From positions 1-64,000 of the forward strand of contig JACPWY010000051.1 of the NCBI GenBank assembly GCA_016196825.1: 64,000 nucleotides of DNA. Reading direction: 5' to 3'. Positions 51,372 through 60,061 of the stretch are shown here, one piece after another. Positions within the stretch are counted from its first letter, which is position 1. Each line of letters starts with the position of its first letter. The position numbers and the translations under genes are program-made. Below the pieces are notes generated by a model that saw only the letters and a list, made by a program, of their open reading frames with translations, was not told the DNA's origin and made no database searches. The stretch is from Deltaproteobacteria bacterium. Its GTDB lineage: Bacteria > Bdellovibrionota > FAC87 > UBA2466.

Positions 51372-53765
51372 ATGACCCCCATGCTGGCCCAATATCGATT
51401 AATCAAAGGTCAGGTTCCCGACGCCATCCTCTTTTATCGGATGGGGGATTTCTATGAGATGTTTTTCGAGGATGCGCTGAGAGCGGCACCCATACTCGAC
51501 GTGCAGCTCACCTCACGCGACAAGAGCAGCGAGAACCCGATTCCGATGTGTGGAGTGCCCCACCACTCGGCCATGGTCTACATCCAAAAACTGATCGAGA
51601 AGGGGATCAAAGTTGCGATCTGCGATCAGCTTGCCGTCGATCCAAAATCGAAAGGGCTCGTCCGGCGCGAAGTGACACGCATTGTAACTCCTTCACTCAT
51701 TGCAAATCCCGAAATGCTCTCTGAGACGGCGACACCGATCCTGATGGCGCTTCAGCCGGAGGGGGACAGGTTTTCGGTCGCTGCAGCTGATCTCATGAGT
51801 GGACGAGTTTTGACCGGAAGTTCGCTGTCGATCGATGAGCTGAGCGATCTTCTGACGCGGTTCACTCCGCGCGAAATCCTGCTCTCTCATTCGCCGGAAG
51901 AGGGTTCAGCGCTTTTCGAATTGCTCAAGACCTGGACTGGGGCGCCGCTGACGGTGAGGGCCTATTTTCAAGAGGGGCCATCGGGGGCGGTGAAGAAATA
52001 TGTTGTGGAGACCCAAGGGGCCTCTGCCGAGGCCACTCTTTCCGATCCGCAGCCGCTCTTTGATTCTGGCCGCTTGGCAATCGACGCAGTAGCGCTAAAG
52101 TCACTGGAGGTTTTGGAGAGCAATTCTGCCGATAATCCCGAGGCCAGTCTTTTTGGGTGCATTGATCGTTGCGCGACCTCGATGGGGCGGCGGTGTCTTA
52201 AGGAATGGCTGGCCCAGCCACTCAAAAGTGAGTCGGCGATTAATCGGCGACTGGACGCCGTCGAGAAGTTTTTTAAGACGCCCGCACTCGCGGATCAGGT
52301 ACTTTCGAAATTGAGAGGGCTACGGGATCTCGAGCGACTCGCGACAAAGACCGCTTTGGGGTTGGCCCAACCGCCCGATGTGGTGGCCATCCGCACCGTG
52401 CAACAGGCTCTGCCGGAATTGCAGTCTCTTCTCTTGCAAATGGGCGTGGCTGAACTCGTCGACTTTGCTCAGCGGATTGACCTTCTGGGCCCGCTCGTTT
52501 CCGAACTGCTCAAGGCCTTCAACGATGAAGTTCCGGCGAGCTACCGTGACGCTGGAATTTTTCGCGATGACTACAGGCCCGACATTGCAGAGCTGCGCGC
52601 AGTCACTCGGGACGCCAAGAGCCTGCTTTTGGCGCTCGAGAAGCGTGAAAAGGACAGGACCGGCATTAGCTCCCTCAAGGTGCGATACAACCGCGTTTTT
52701 GGCTACGGCATCGAGGTGACGAAGACCCACCTCGCGAAGGTGCCAGACCACTTTATTCGTCGACAAACACTCGCCAACGGTGAGCGATACGTGACCGAAG
52801 AGCTCAAGAAGCTGGAGGGTCAGATTCTAACGGCGGAGGACCGCCTCAAACGACTCGAGGAGCAGCTCTTCCTGGATTTTCGCGCTCAGCTGGCGAGGGT
52901 GCATGGGGCGCTCAAGCAAAATGCCCGAGTGATTGCGGCAGTCGATGTGTTGATCTCCTTTGCTCGCATTGCCCGAGAGAGGGGCTTCGTGCGACCAACC
53001 CTCTCTTCAAGTTGGGAGTTGGAAATTGTTGAGGGGCGTCACCCCGTGGTCGAGGCCCTTCTTCCGCCCGGGAAATTCGTCCCCAACGACATCCGATTTC
53101 ATCCGGAGGAGGCCCGTACGATGGTGATCACCGGGCCCAATATGGCTGGGAAGTCGACGATCATGAGGCAGGTGGCGTTGATTGCGATTTTGGGTCACGC
53201 TGGAAGCTTTGTCCCCGCTCGGAGCGCCCGAGTTCCACTCATCGATTCAATCTTTACCCGGATTGGGAGTTCGGATGATTTGGCCCGCGGGCGATCGACC
53301 TTCATGGTGGAGATGTCGGAGGTGGCGCAGATTTTGAAACGGGCCACCCGGCGCAGTTTGATTCTCATCGATGAAATTGGTCGGGGCACAAGCACCTATG
53401 ACGGTCTTTCGCTGGCCTGGAGTCTGCTCGAGCATCTTCACGGCGAAGTTTGCGCCAAAACTCTATTTGCCACACATTTTCACGAACTGACTGCGCTCGA
53501 GAAATCCTTGCCGGGTCTTGTGAATGCGAACGTTCTCGTGAAAAAAATGGGAGACGAAATCGTTTTTCTCCACCGTCTCGACAGTGGTGGGTGCTCACAA
53601 AGTTATGGAGTGGATGTCGCTCGCCTGGCGGGTCTCCCGTCGAAAGTCTTGCTGCGAGCGAAAGACATTCTAACCGTTCTGGAATCCCAATCTCAGCGCG
53701 GCTATCGAGCTAGAGGCAGGGCGTTAGGATCATCCGATCAACAAATGGGTTTTTTGGAGATCTGA
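51372..53765 (+). CDS. mutS: DNA mismatch repair protein MutS
   Basis: 797 residues. Recognises mismatches and starts methyl-independent or strand-directed repair. N-terminal mismatch-binding FYRMGDFYEMF (residues 24-34), then connector, lever and clamp, and the ATPase: GPNMAGKSTIMRQ (Walker A), FTRIGSSDDLARGRSTFMVE, and LIDEIGRGTSTYDG (Walker B). The extreme C-terminal dimer helix is short. The start is ambiguous: ATG 51372 or TTG 51369, with GGAGGA about 20 bases upstream. Confidence 0.97.
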   Translation: MTPMLAQYRLIKGQVPDAILFYRMGDFYEMFFEDALRAAPILDVQLTSRDKSSENPIPMCGVPHHSAMVYIQKLIEKGIKVAICDQLAVDPKSKGLVRREVTRIVTPSLIANPEMLSETATPILMALQPEGDRFSVAAADLMSGRVLTGSSLSIDELSDLLTRFTPREILLSHSPEEGSALFELLKTWTGAPLTVRAYFQEGPSGAVKKYVVETQGASAEATLSDPQPLFDSGRLAIDAVALKSLEVLESNSADNPEASLFGCIDRCATSMGRRCLKEWLAQPLKSESAINRRLDAVEKFFKTPALADQVLSKLRGLRDLERLATKTALGLAQPPDVVAIRTVQQALPELQSLLLQMGVAELVDFAQRIDLLGPLVSELLKAFNDEVPASYRDAGIFRDDYRPDIAELRAVTRDAKSLLLALEKREKDRTGISSLKVRYNRVFGYGIEVTKTHLAKVPDHFIRRQTLANGERYVTEELKKLEGQILTAEDRLKRLEEQLFLDFRAQLARVHGALKQNARVIAAVDVLISFARIARERGFVRPTLSSSWELEIVEGRHPVVEALLPPGKFVPNDIRFHPEEARTMVITGPNMAGKSTIMRQVALIAILGHAGSFVPARSARVPLIDSIFTRIGSSDDLARGRSTFMVEMSEVAQILKRATRRSLILIDEIGRGTSTYDGLSLAWSLLEHLHGEVCAKTLFATHFHELTALEKSLPGLVNANVLVKKMGDEIVFLHRLDSGGCSQSYGVDVARLAGLPSKVLLRAKDILTVLESQSQRGYRARGRALGSSDQQMGFLEI

Positions 53766-54082
53766 TTTGCTCCAAGAGCCGCTCTCCGCGCGGATTACAT
53801 TTTTCCGCAAGAAACCATATTGACAAGAATTTGTCAGGATTTTATCAATACCGGGTTGCGCATTAAATTCAGCTGTTTAGGATTTGGTTCCATAAAGGTT
53901 GTGAGCAGGCTCGGATAGTTGGGTAGTGGAAGGAGTTATCCACAGAATGTGGATAACTAGTTCGGTAGCAGACTCGCCGTTCTCTCCCTCTCAAGTACTG
54001 AAATCGCACCAATATCGGGCAACCCCTTAGACTTACACGTATCTTGTTTGTTGCGCCTAGACATGATGCTATGAGTCACTAG
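53766..54082 (+). promoter_or_regulatory. mutS-trmJ gap with promoter and paired DnaA boxes
   Basis: A good promoter TTGACA (53820-53825), 17 bp, TATCAA (53843-53848); its -35 overlaps an inverted repeat TGACAA-GAAT-TTGTCA. Downstream are two perfect DnaA boxes in opposite orientation, TTATCCACA (53936-53944) and TGTGGATAA (53948-53956), within an 11-bp-arm palindrome. A one-mismatch box TTTTCCACA lies at 54102-54110 in the trmJ start. The transcript leader before trmJ would be about 225 nt. Confidence 0.6.
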
Positions 54083-54928
54083 ATGACTGGGCCTACCAAA
54101 GTTTTCCACACTGTCAGTCCGCTGCTGTTCAAAAGAGTCCATATTGTCCTCGTTCGCCCCGAGCAGTCGCAAAATGTGGGAGCGGTCGCCCGTGCTATGG
54201 CCAACATGGGTATTTTGACCCCATTAAAGATTGTTTCCGCCCCTGAGATCCTCTCTCCGGAAGCGTTTCGATTGGCGCGCCATGCCAGCGCTGTGCTTGA
54301 AAAAGCTCAGATCATCCCCATTCTAAAGAATGCCTTCGATTTTCCGGAGGGAGTTGAGGTCTGCAAGATGGCTATAACAGCCCGAGTGGGTTCACCCGAT
54401 CGGCCGCACCCTGTTTGGTTGCCTGAAGCGATGCCGAATGTGGTTGCCAAGATGAATGGGCGAGGTGATTGGCAGCTGGCAATGGTCTTTGGGCCGGAGA
54501 GTGACGGTCTGTCTAATGATGAGGTGGCCGCCTGTGATGCGATCATGCGCATCCCTTCCGATACCGAATATCGTTCGCTCAACCTTGCCCAGGCCGTCAT
54601 GGTCTGTTGTTACGAGTTTCGGCGCGCTAATCTTATGGCTGCCAATGAGGGCGTTGCCCTCGCTACCCCCCAGGGGCAGAAGGATCGTCTGATTCAACAC
54701 ATCTTGCAGGTGGCCGAGGCCGTGGGATTTGTCCTCCCGGGCGACCCTTATAAGATGAAGGGGCGACTCACCGAGATCCTATCGGGGTTGCCCAACCATT
54801 TGAAAGATATTAAGACGTTGCATGGCCTGCTGGATCAGGTCGCACGTTCCCTTAAGAAGCAGGCCCCCGATTTCAAGGGGCGTTACCGTAATCGATTAGA
54901 ACGCGAGGCAGACAGTGAAAGAGTCTAA
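54083..54928 (+). CDS. trmJ: TrmJ-like SpoU-family RNA methyltransferase
   Basis: 281 residues. Knotted SPOUT fold: HIVLVRPEQSQNVGAVARAM at the start, GPESDGLSNDEVAACD (motif 2) and IPSDTEYRSLNLAQAV (motif 3). TrmJ makes Cm/Um at tRNA position 32; the C-terminal helical region (residues 200-281) fits that family better than generic TrmH. Start at ATG 54083 is not strongly supported by a ribosome-binding site. Its end overlaps grpE by 14 bp. Confidence 0.85.
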   Translation: MTGPTKVFHTVSPLLFKRVHIVLVRPEQSQNVGAVARAMANMGILTPLKIVSAPEILSPEAFRLARHASAVLEKAQIIPILKNAFDFPEGVEVCKMAITARVGSPDRPHPVWLPEAMPNVVAKMNGRGDWQLAMVFGPESDGLSNDEVAACDAIMRIPSDTEYRSLNLAQAVMVCCYEFRRANLMAANEGVALATPQGQKDRLIQHILQVAEAVGFVLPGDPYKMKGRLTEILSGLPNHLKDIKTLHGLLDQVARSLKKQAPDFKGRYRNRLEREADSERV

Positions 54929-55481
54929 GACCGAATCGAAAGGTAATGGCGAAGAGCTGAAAAACAACTCTGAATCGGAATTGGTTGAGGAGGCGGCGCC
55001 TCTCTCGGATGAAGAGGGTTCGGCAGTAGCGGCTGAAGACGCGGGCGAATCGGCGAAGAAAGAGTTGTTGTACATGCGGGCCGAGTTCGACAACTACCGC
55101 AAGCGGATGATCCGAGACCAGGAGCAGATGGTCCGCTTTGCCAATGAAAAATTGATCAGGGAGCTGCTCACAATCGTCGATCTCTTCGATCGTGCCTTAG
55201 AGCATGCCGAAAAGGTGAAGGGTGAGGGCACGCCCAGCGTGAAGACCTTTGTGGATGGAATCGAGATGACCAGTCGCGAATTGGGGCAGCTTCTGATTCG
55301 TTTTGGCGTCGAGTTTGTCGGGTCGATCGGAGATAGATTTGATCCCGCGAAGCACGAAGCGATCTCCGAGGTGCTTGGTGGGGAGCCTGGAAAAGTGGTG
55401 GCCGTTCTGAATCGCGGTTGCAATCTCAATGGACGCCTCCTTCGGCCTGCGAAGGTCGTGGTGTCGAAACAAAACGGATAG
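54915..55481 (+). CDS. grpE: Nucleotide exchange factor GrpE
   Basis: 188 residues from GTG 54915. Acidic N-terminal tail, long coiled coil (LLYMRAEFDNYRKRMIRDQE), and the C-terminal beta domain (KHEAISEVLGGEPGKVVAVL). Exchanges ADP for ATP on DnaK. The following gene is dnaJ; dnaK and hrcA are absent from the cluster. Confidence 0.95.
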   Translation: MKESKTESKGNGEELKNNSESELVEEAAPLSDEEGSAVAAEDAGESAKKELLYMRAEFDNYRKRMIRDQEQMVRFANEKLIRELLTIVDLFDRALEHAEKVKGEGTPSVKTFVDGIEMTSRELGQLLIRFGVEFVGSIGDRFDPAKHEAISEVLGGEPGKVVAVLNRGCNLNGRLLRPAKVVVSKQNG

Positions 55482-55493
55482 ACTTTCAAAAAG

Positions 55494-56585
55494 ATGAAAC
55501 GAGATTACTATGAAATTCTCGGCGTGGTCCGGGGTGTGAGCGAGGATGATCTCAAAAAGGCCTATCGAAAGGCCGCGGTGCAGTACCACCCCGATCGAAA
55601 TCCGGGTGACAAGACCGCCGAGGAAAAATTCAAAGAGGTGAATGAGGCTTATCAGGTCTTGAGCGATCCCAAACGCCGTTCGGCCTACGACCAATTTGGC
55701 CATTCAGCGTTTCAGGGCGGTGGTTTTGAGCAGGGGTTTTCATCGGCAACGTTCACCGATATTTTTGACAACATTTTTGGCGATATCTTTGGGGCCTCTG
55801 GAGGCGGAGGTCCGAGCAATGGTGTGGATCTCCGTTACAACCTGGAAATTACGTTTGAAGAGGCGGCCTTTGGCGTTGAGAGGCAGATCACCTTTGAAAA
55901 GGCGGCACCCTGCAGTCCGTGCCAGGGGTCGGGCGCTAAGCCCGGCACGAAGCCGAAGACCTGTCGAAATTGCAAGGGCACCGGCCAGATTCGCCTGAAC
56001 CAAGGTTTTTTCACGCTCGCGCGGACCTGCACGAGTTGTTTTGGGCGCGGGACGACGATTGAGGAGAAGTGCCCGGAGTGTCGCGGGAAGGGGCGGGTCC
56101 AGCGCCCCCACTCGGTGTCGGTGAAGATTCCGGCGGGTGTCGATGCGGGTCAGCGGTTGCGCCTTCGGGGAGAGGGCGAGATTGGAGAGTCGGGAGACCA
56201 CTTTGGGGATCTCTTCGTCGTGATTCACGTTAAGGAGCATGCGCTCTTCAAAAGAGACCAGGAGAGCATTCATCTCGAGTTTCCGATCAGCTTTGTTCAG
56301 GCGGCGTTGGGGGCGGAGCTGGAAGTGCCCATACTTGGCGGGGCGAGCAGCATGAAGGTGCCGGCTGGGACACAGTCGGGAGAGGTGTTTCGTTTGAAAG
56401 GGAAGGGAATTAAGCGACTCAATGGGTCAGGATATGGAGATCAGTTTGTCCGGATTCTCGTGGAAACCCCCACAAATCTCTCCGGTAAACAGCGCGACCT
56501 GTTGCGGGAGTTTGAAAAGATGGCCACGGCGGAGTCGCAGCCCGGCATCACAAGCTTTCTCAACAAACTCCGAGATCTGCTGTAG
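55494..56585 (+). CDS. dnaJ: Chaperone DnaJ
   Basis: 363 residues. J domain with YHPDRNPGDK, a short Gly/Phe region, four zinc-finger repeats (CSPCQGSG, CRNCKGTG, CTSCFGRG, CPECRGKG), and the C-terminal substrate-binding domain. Stimulates DnaK. It is 12 bp after grpE, and the LpoA-like gene follows after 14 bp. Confidence 0.97.
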   Translation: MKRDYYEILGVVRGVSEDDLKKAYRKAAVQYHPDRNPGDKTAEEKFKEVNEAYQVLSDPKRRSAYDQFGHSAFQGGGFEQGFSSATFTDIFDNIFGDIFGASGGGGPSNGVDLRYNLEITFEEAAFGVERQITFEKAAPCSPCQGSGAKPGTKPKTCRNCKGTGQIRLNQGFFTLARTCTSCFGRGTTIEEKCPECRGKGRVQRPHSVSVKIPAGVDAGQRLRLRGEGEIGESGDHFGDLFVVIHVKEHALFKRDQESIHLEFPISFVQAALGAELEVPILGGASSMKVPAGTQSGEVFRLKGKGIKRLNGSGYGDQFVRILVETPTNLSGKQRDLLREFEKMATAESQPGITSFLNKLRDLL

Positions 56586-56599
56586 GATACTGAACTTGA

Positions 56600-58603
56600 A
56601 TGCGACTCCGACGGCTGGCCATTCTCGCTTGGGCTTTCTCTGTGCTGCTGAGCTTTACGCATTGTGCCCATAAAGAATCCAAGGACAGCGCCGAGAATCT
56701 CACTCCCGCGAACGAAGCCGCACAACTTTTCCAGAAGGCTGAGGCGGCGTTTAAGGTTCGCGAAAGTGAACGCGCCCTGAATCTCTTCCGGAAGGTCAAG
56801 GCCAAGTACCCAGGGACCCGAATCGCTCGGCTCTCGCTTTATCGTTTGGCCTCGGCGGCCTACCACAAACGCGACTACCCGCTGGCGGCCCAACTTTTTC
56901 AGGAGATGTTGAAGCCGGCCGCAGATGGGACTGTGACCGGCGTCGATGAATTCCGGGTGGATGCGACCTATAACTGGGCCGCCAGTGAGTTTCAGCAAAA
57001 GCATTACGAAAGAGCCTACGAGGTTTTGGCGAGCATCGATCTCAATTCGCCGGCAAACCGAGACACCAAGCGGTTGGAGATGGTCTATGCGCTCGTAGAA
57101 CGGACGGCGAAGAAGTTGGGGGATGCGCCGGGTCTTCTTGCTGCGACAGCCGCGCACGCACAGCTGCCGCTGACGCAGGCGCAGATTCAGCCTTTGGAGA
57201 AGGAGATCGACGGTCTCTTATCGGCGATTCATGAAGTGGCGCTCCTCAGTGGAATTCTGACCGCCGACACGGGTGGGCGTGTTCGCCCCGTGGCGGTTGT
57301 GCAGGATCCGGTTGTCCGCGCCAAGATCCAGGACAGGATCCGGAGCCTTTCGGGTGAGTCGTCGTCGGCGCCCGAGGTGGTGGTGGAGTCGAGCCCGTCG
57401 CCGGATGTGGTGGCGGAAGCGCCGCGGGTGATCCGAGTGGGATCGGGGAACGTGGGTGTGCTGTTGCCGCTCTCGGGAAAATTCGCACTTGTGGGGCGTC
57501 GGGCGCTCGATGCGATCCTGCTGTCGGCCGCGGTGTTTGACAGTCGCTCCACCTCCAAACTCAAACTTTTTATCGAGGACACGGGGTCGAACGAGGTTGA
57601 GGCGGAGCGCGCGGTGGCGCGGCTCGCGAATCAGCAGAATGTGAGTGCAATCATTGGCCCGGTGAGCGCGCGTGAAGCGACGGTTGTGGCCAAGAAGGCC
57701 CAAGAGCTCGGGGTGGTGAACCTTTCGCTGACCTCGCGCGAAGGCGTGACGGAGGCTGGGGGGCTGGTTTTCCAAAATGCCCTCATCCCGCGGGTGCAGA
57801 TCGAAAGCCTGGCCGAGTATTGCATCCAGGAAAAAGGGTTCAAGAGGTTTGCTATCTTGGCCCCATCCGATCCGTTCGGGACCGACATGGCGATGCAGTT
57901 TTGGGATGCGATCGAAAAACGTGGCGGAATTGTTTCGGCGATGGAAACCTACGCACCCGAGGACAACGACTACCAGGTGCAGATCCAGAAGATGGTGGGG
58001 CTCTACGATTCGCCGAAACTTCGCAAGACCGAGCTCGATAAGATCGCCGATTACCAAAAGGAAATGAAGCAGAAGAATCCGAGGGCCAAGGAGAAAAGAA
58101 TCCGCCTTCAGGCAATCGTCGATTTCGATGCGATCTTTATCCCTGATATTCCGAAGGTGGTTTCGCAGGTTGTTCCGAATTTGGCCTACTTCGATGTGAC
58201 AGGAGCCACACTTTTGGGAACGGCGGAGTGGGGGACGAATCAGCTCTACCGACGTATTGGGAAAGGGATTGTGGGCGCGCTCTTTCCGGTGGCGATCCAG
58301 CCCGAAACGCATCGCCCGGTGCAGTTTGCGTTCATCAATCTCTACAAAGATGCCATGGGGTTTTTCCCCGATCTCTTGGCTACGCAGGCCTATGAAGCGA
58401 TGGAGATCGTAGGCGTGGGCCTCAATAAGGCTGGTGGCTCGAGTTCTTCTGCTCTGGCCTCGGCCATCGCTGGCGCCGGAACAACGGAAAGCCCACTCGG
58501 TGCATTTTCCTTCGACCAGAAACGAATCGCGACGCGGAAACTCCCCGTCTTCTCCATAGATTCGTCTGGGTCTCTCATCGAGATGTCCAAAGCGATCGAT
58601 TAA
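56600..58603 (+). CDS. LpoA-like lipoprotein: TPR plus periplasmic-binding domain
   Basis: 667 residues. A lipoprotein-like signal ends in SFTHC (His at -1 of the lipobox, as in the lipoprotein at 10123). TPR-like helices follow (EAAQLFQKAEAAFKVRESER, residues 40-190). Then, from about 280, a type-1 periplasmic-binding fold (GNVGVLLPLSGKFALVGRRA, IIGPVSAREATVVAKKAQEL, AILAPSDPFGTDMAMQF). LpoA of gammaproteobacteria activates PBP1a, and this arrangement suggests an envelope partner of peptidoglycan synthesis, or an amino-acid-like sensor. Follows dnaJ closely. Confidence 0.75.
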   Translation: MRLRRLAILAWAFSVLLSFTHCAHKESKDSAENLTPANEAAQLFQKAEAAFKVRESERALNLFRKVKAKYPGTRIARLSLYRLASAAYHKRDYPLAAQLFQEMLKPAADGTVTGVDEFRVDATYNWAASEFQQKHYERAYEVLASIDLNSPANRDTKRLEMVYALVERTAKKLGDAPGLLAATAAHAQLPLTQAQIQPLEKEIDGLLSAIHEVALLSGILTADTGGRVRPVAVVQDPVVRAKIQDRIRSLSGESSSAPEVVVESSPSPDVVAEAPRVIRVGSGNVGVLLPLSGKFALVGRRALDAILLSAAVFDSRSTSKLKLFIEDTGSNEVEAERAVARLANQQNVSAIIGPVSAREATVVAKKAQELGVVNLSLTSREGVTEAGGLVFQNALIPRVQIESLAEYCIQEKGFKRFAILAPSDPFGTDMAMQFWDAIEKRGGIVSAMETYAPEDNDYQVQIQKMVGLYDSPKLRKTELDKIADYQKEMKQKNPRAKEKRIRLQAIVDFDAIFIPDIPKVVSQVVPNLAYFDVTGATLLGTAEWGTNQLYRRIGKGIVGALFPVAIQPETHRPVQFAFINLYKDAMGFFPDLLATQAYEAMEIVGVGLNKAGGSSSSALASAIAGAGTTESPLGAFSFDQKRIATRKLPVFSIDSSGSLIEMSKAID

Positions 58604-58642
58604 TCTTCCCGTCCTGTCGTTGGGGGGCGGGCAAATAAGCAA

Positions 58643-58702
58643 CGGCAATCACCGCACACAGTGTGCAGTTTGTCTTGCCAAACTTGTGCGTTTTGATTGC
58701 CG
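58643..58702. repeat. Three-tier nested inverted repeat
   Basis: CGGCAATCA (58643-58651) / TGATTGCCG (58694-58702); CGCACA (58653-58658) / TGTGCG (58685-58690); AGTTTG (58667-58672) / CAAACT (58679-58684), with loop TCTTGC. It lies 32 bp before the truncated TIGR02147 reading frame. Confidence 0.6.
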
Positions 58703-58733
58703 CCTCGGCAAGGCTACTGTTAGGTTTTTTGTT

Positions 58734-58952
58734 GTGGAGGCGTTCACAATTTATCAGTTCGATAATTTCCGAAATTATCTGCTCGTGACAGGTCAGCGGT
58801 GCTTTTCCCGTCGCAATCGTCGGATCTCGCTGGATGAATGGAGTTGCAAGCTCGGCTACCGTTCTCCGCGCAGTGTGGCCATGGTTCTGAAGGGGCAACG
58901 TTTTCCGAGCTCGGAAATGCGGACATTCTCGCAACCGAGCATACGTGGATAG
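58734..58952 (+). pseudogene. Truncated TIGR02147 regulator (N-terminus only)
   Basis: From GTG 58734, or perhaps ATT 58749, which has GGAGG eight bases upstream, the frame reads IYQFDNFRNYLLVTGQRCFS, then ISLDEWSCKLGYRSPRSV and MVLKGQRFPSSEM. This is the typical start of TIGR02147 proteins. It is lost after about 55-60 residues and runs into a stop at 58952. The complete family is about 260 residues, so roughly 80 percent of the gene is missing. Confidence 0.65.
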
Positions 58953-59431
58953 AAACCGCCACCGCTGCATGTGCTCATACCGATTTGACGGCGAGGGCAC
59001 CCATCACGCTCTCGTACGTAACGTGTCGGGATACCGCCGCCGTTCGCAAAGACATTTGGAAAGTTCTCATTCACGAGTCGGTTCACCACCTCGGTGTCGA
59101 TGACGAGTCATTTGCCGATGCTGTTGCCGAGGAAGTAGTGAAGGCCAAGGGTGAAGAGTCTCCCGTGGGCTGCGTCGCGTCCGTTGCCGTCGCGGGCAGC
59201 ACTCCCGTCACAAAAGAATTCGAAGTCCCCTATCGTTTGGAGAAGGGAATCACCATCCAAGGTGCCAATTTCGGGGTGTCACACTACCCCGACTATAATT
59301 TGGAGATTCGTCTTGCGGGTGCTATCGCGAGGTCTGGCGGTCAGGATGGTCTTCAATCGGCCGACAATGTGATGGCCGTAACAGCCGATCGAACTGCGAG
59401 TCTCGAGTGCTATTTTTCACGGGGACGGTAA
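58838..59431 (+). pseudogene. C-terminal remnant of a secreted HExxH-like protein
   Basis: The open frame begins inside the regulator remnant, but recognisable sequence starts only near 58919: ILATEHTWIETATAACAHTD, VTCRDTAAVRKDIWKVLIHE, HESVHHLGVDDESFADAVA. The HESVHH helix with downstream acidic DDE is like that of secreted zinc-metalloprotease-like proteins of the Bdellovibrio group. There is no signal peptide or N-terminal half. A deletion seems to have joined a regulator head to this tail in another frame. The end has a short beta domain (TIQGANFGVSHYPDYNLEI). Confidence 0.55.
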
Positions 59432-59485
59432 TGAAACACGGAATTCAATTCGTTGTCTTCGCTGTGCGATAACTGGAAAAACACG

Positions 59486-59917
59486 CTAGGTGAGGTGCCC
59501 GCAGTAGAGAGTAGTTTCGTAAGACATTGTGACGGAGTTGCTGACCGCGTGTTGGAGAAAGATCTTGTTTAGCTCCTCAAGCATGGGTTTGTGGTCGTGG
59601 TGAGTGGGACCGGGAGCGTAGGAGGCAGAGAGCAAGCGTCCTTTTAACCCTTCGAAATTGAAATGTTGCTCGTTGGCAAATTTCCGGACTCCACAGCCGG
59701 CCGCTCCAAAAAAATTCGCCGGCCTCTCCGGGTCCTCGTTATTTTTCTTTCTCACGTCGCGATAGTCCGTTCCGTAGGGTTCGAGCAGTCGTTCGTACGC
59801 CTCAAGAAACGGCGTGCCGGTGTCTACGCGTTCATTCCACAGGAGAACCAGCCAGCCGTCAGTTTTCAGAATCCGCTGAAACTCGCGGCGCGCCTCCCCA
59901 AAACAAACCACCCCCAC
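59486..59917 (-). pseudogene. N-terminally truncated SAM-dependent methyltransferase
   Basis: 143 residues equal to the C-terminal half of a class I methyltransferase: ARREFQRILKTDGWLVLLWN, LLEPYGTDYRDVR, FNFEGLKGRLLSASYAPGP, and a C-terminal MSYETTLYCGHL. The SAM-binding part (GxGxG and following strands, about 100 residues) is missing; upstream DNA in all frames does not supply it. It is therefore very probably not functional. Confidence 0.7.
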
Positions 59918-60061
59918 TTTGCCTCAGAATGGCCGGAACGACGGTTCTCATTCCAACACCCGCAGGCCCCGCCACCTCTCCCGCTTCTCCCCCCAAGTTC
60001 CCCTTGATAACTCCCGACCTCCCGGATAATCCTGATCGGCAGTTGGGTGCGGGGGAGTTTC

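Noticed and set aside
53936..53956. Chromosomal origin of replication
   Set aside because: Only two perfect boxes and one imperfect one, no AT-rich unwinding region, and no dnaA, dnaN, gidA or rpmH nearby.
58604..58640. Terminator after the LpoA-like gene (CCCGTCC/GGGCGGG)
   Set aside because: The stem includes a G-T pair and is followed by CAAATAAG with no T-run on either strand.
57218..58648. Long antisense frame (476 codons) opposite the LpoA-like gene
   Set aside because: No family features, and the sense frame has clear TPR and binding-protein motifs.
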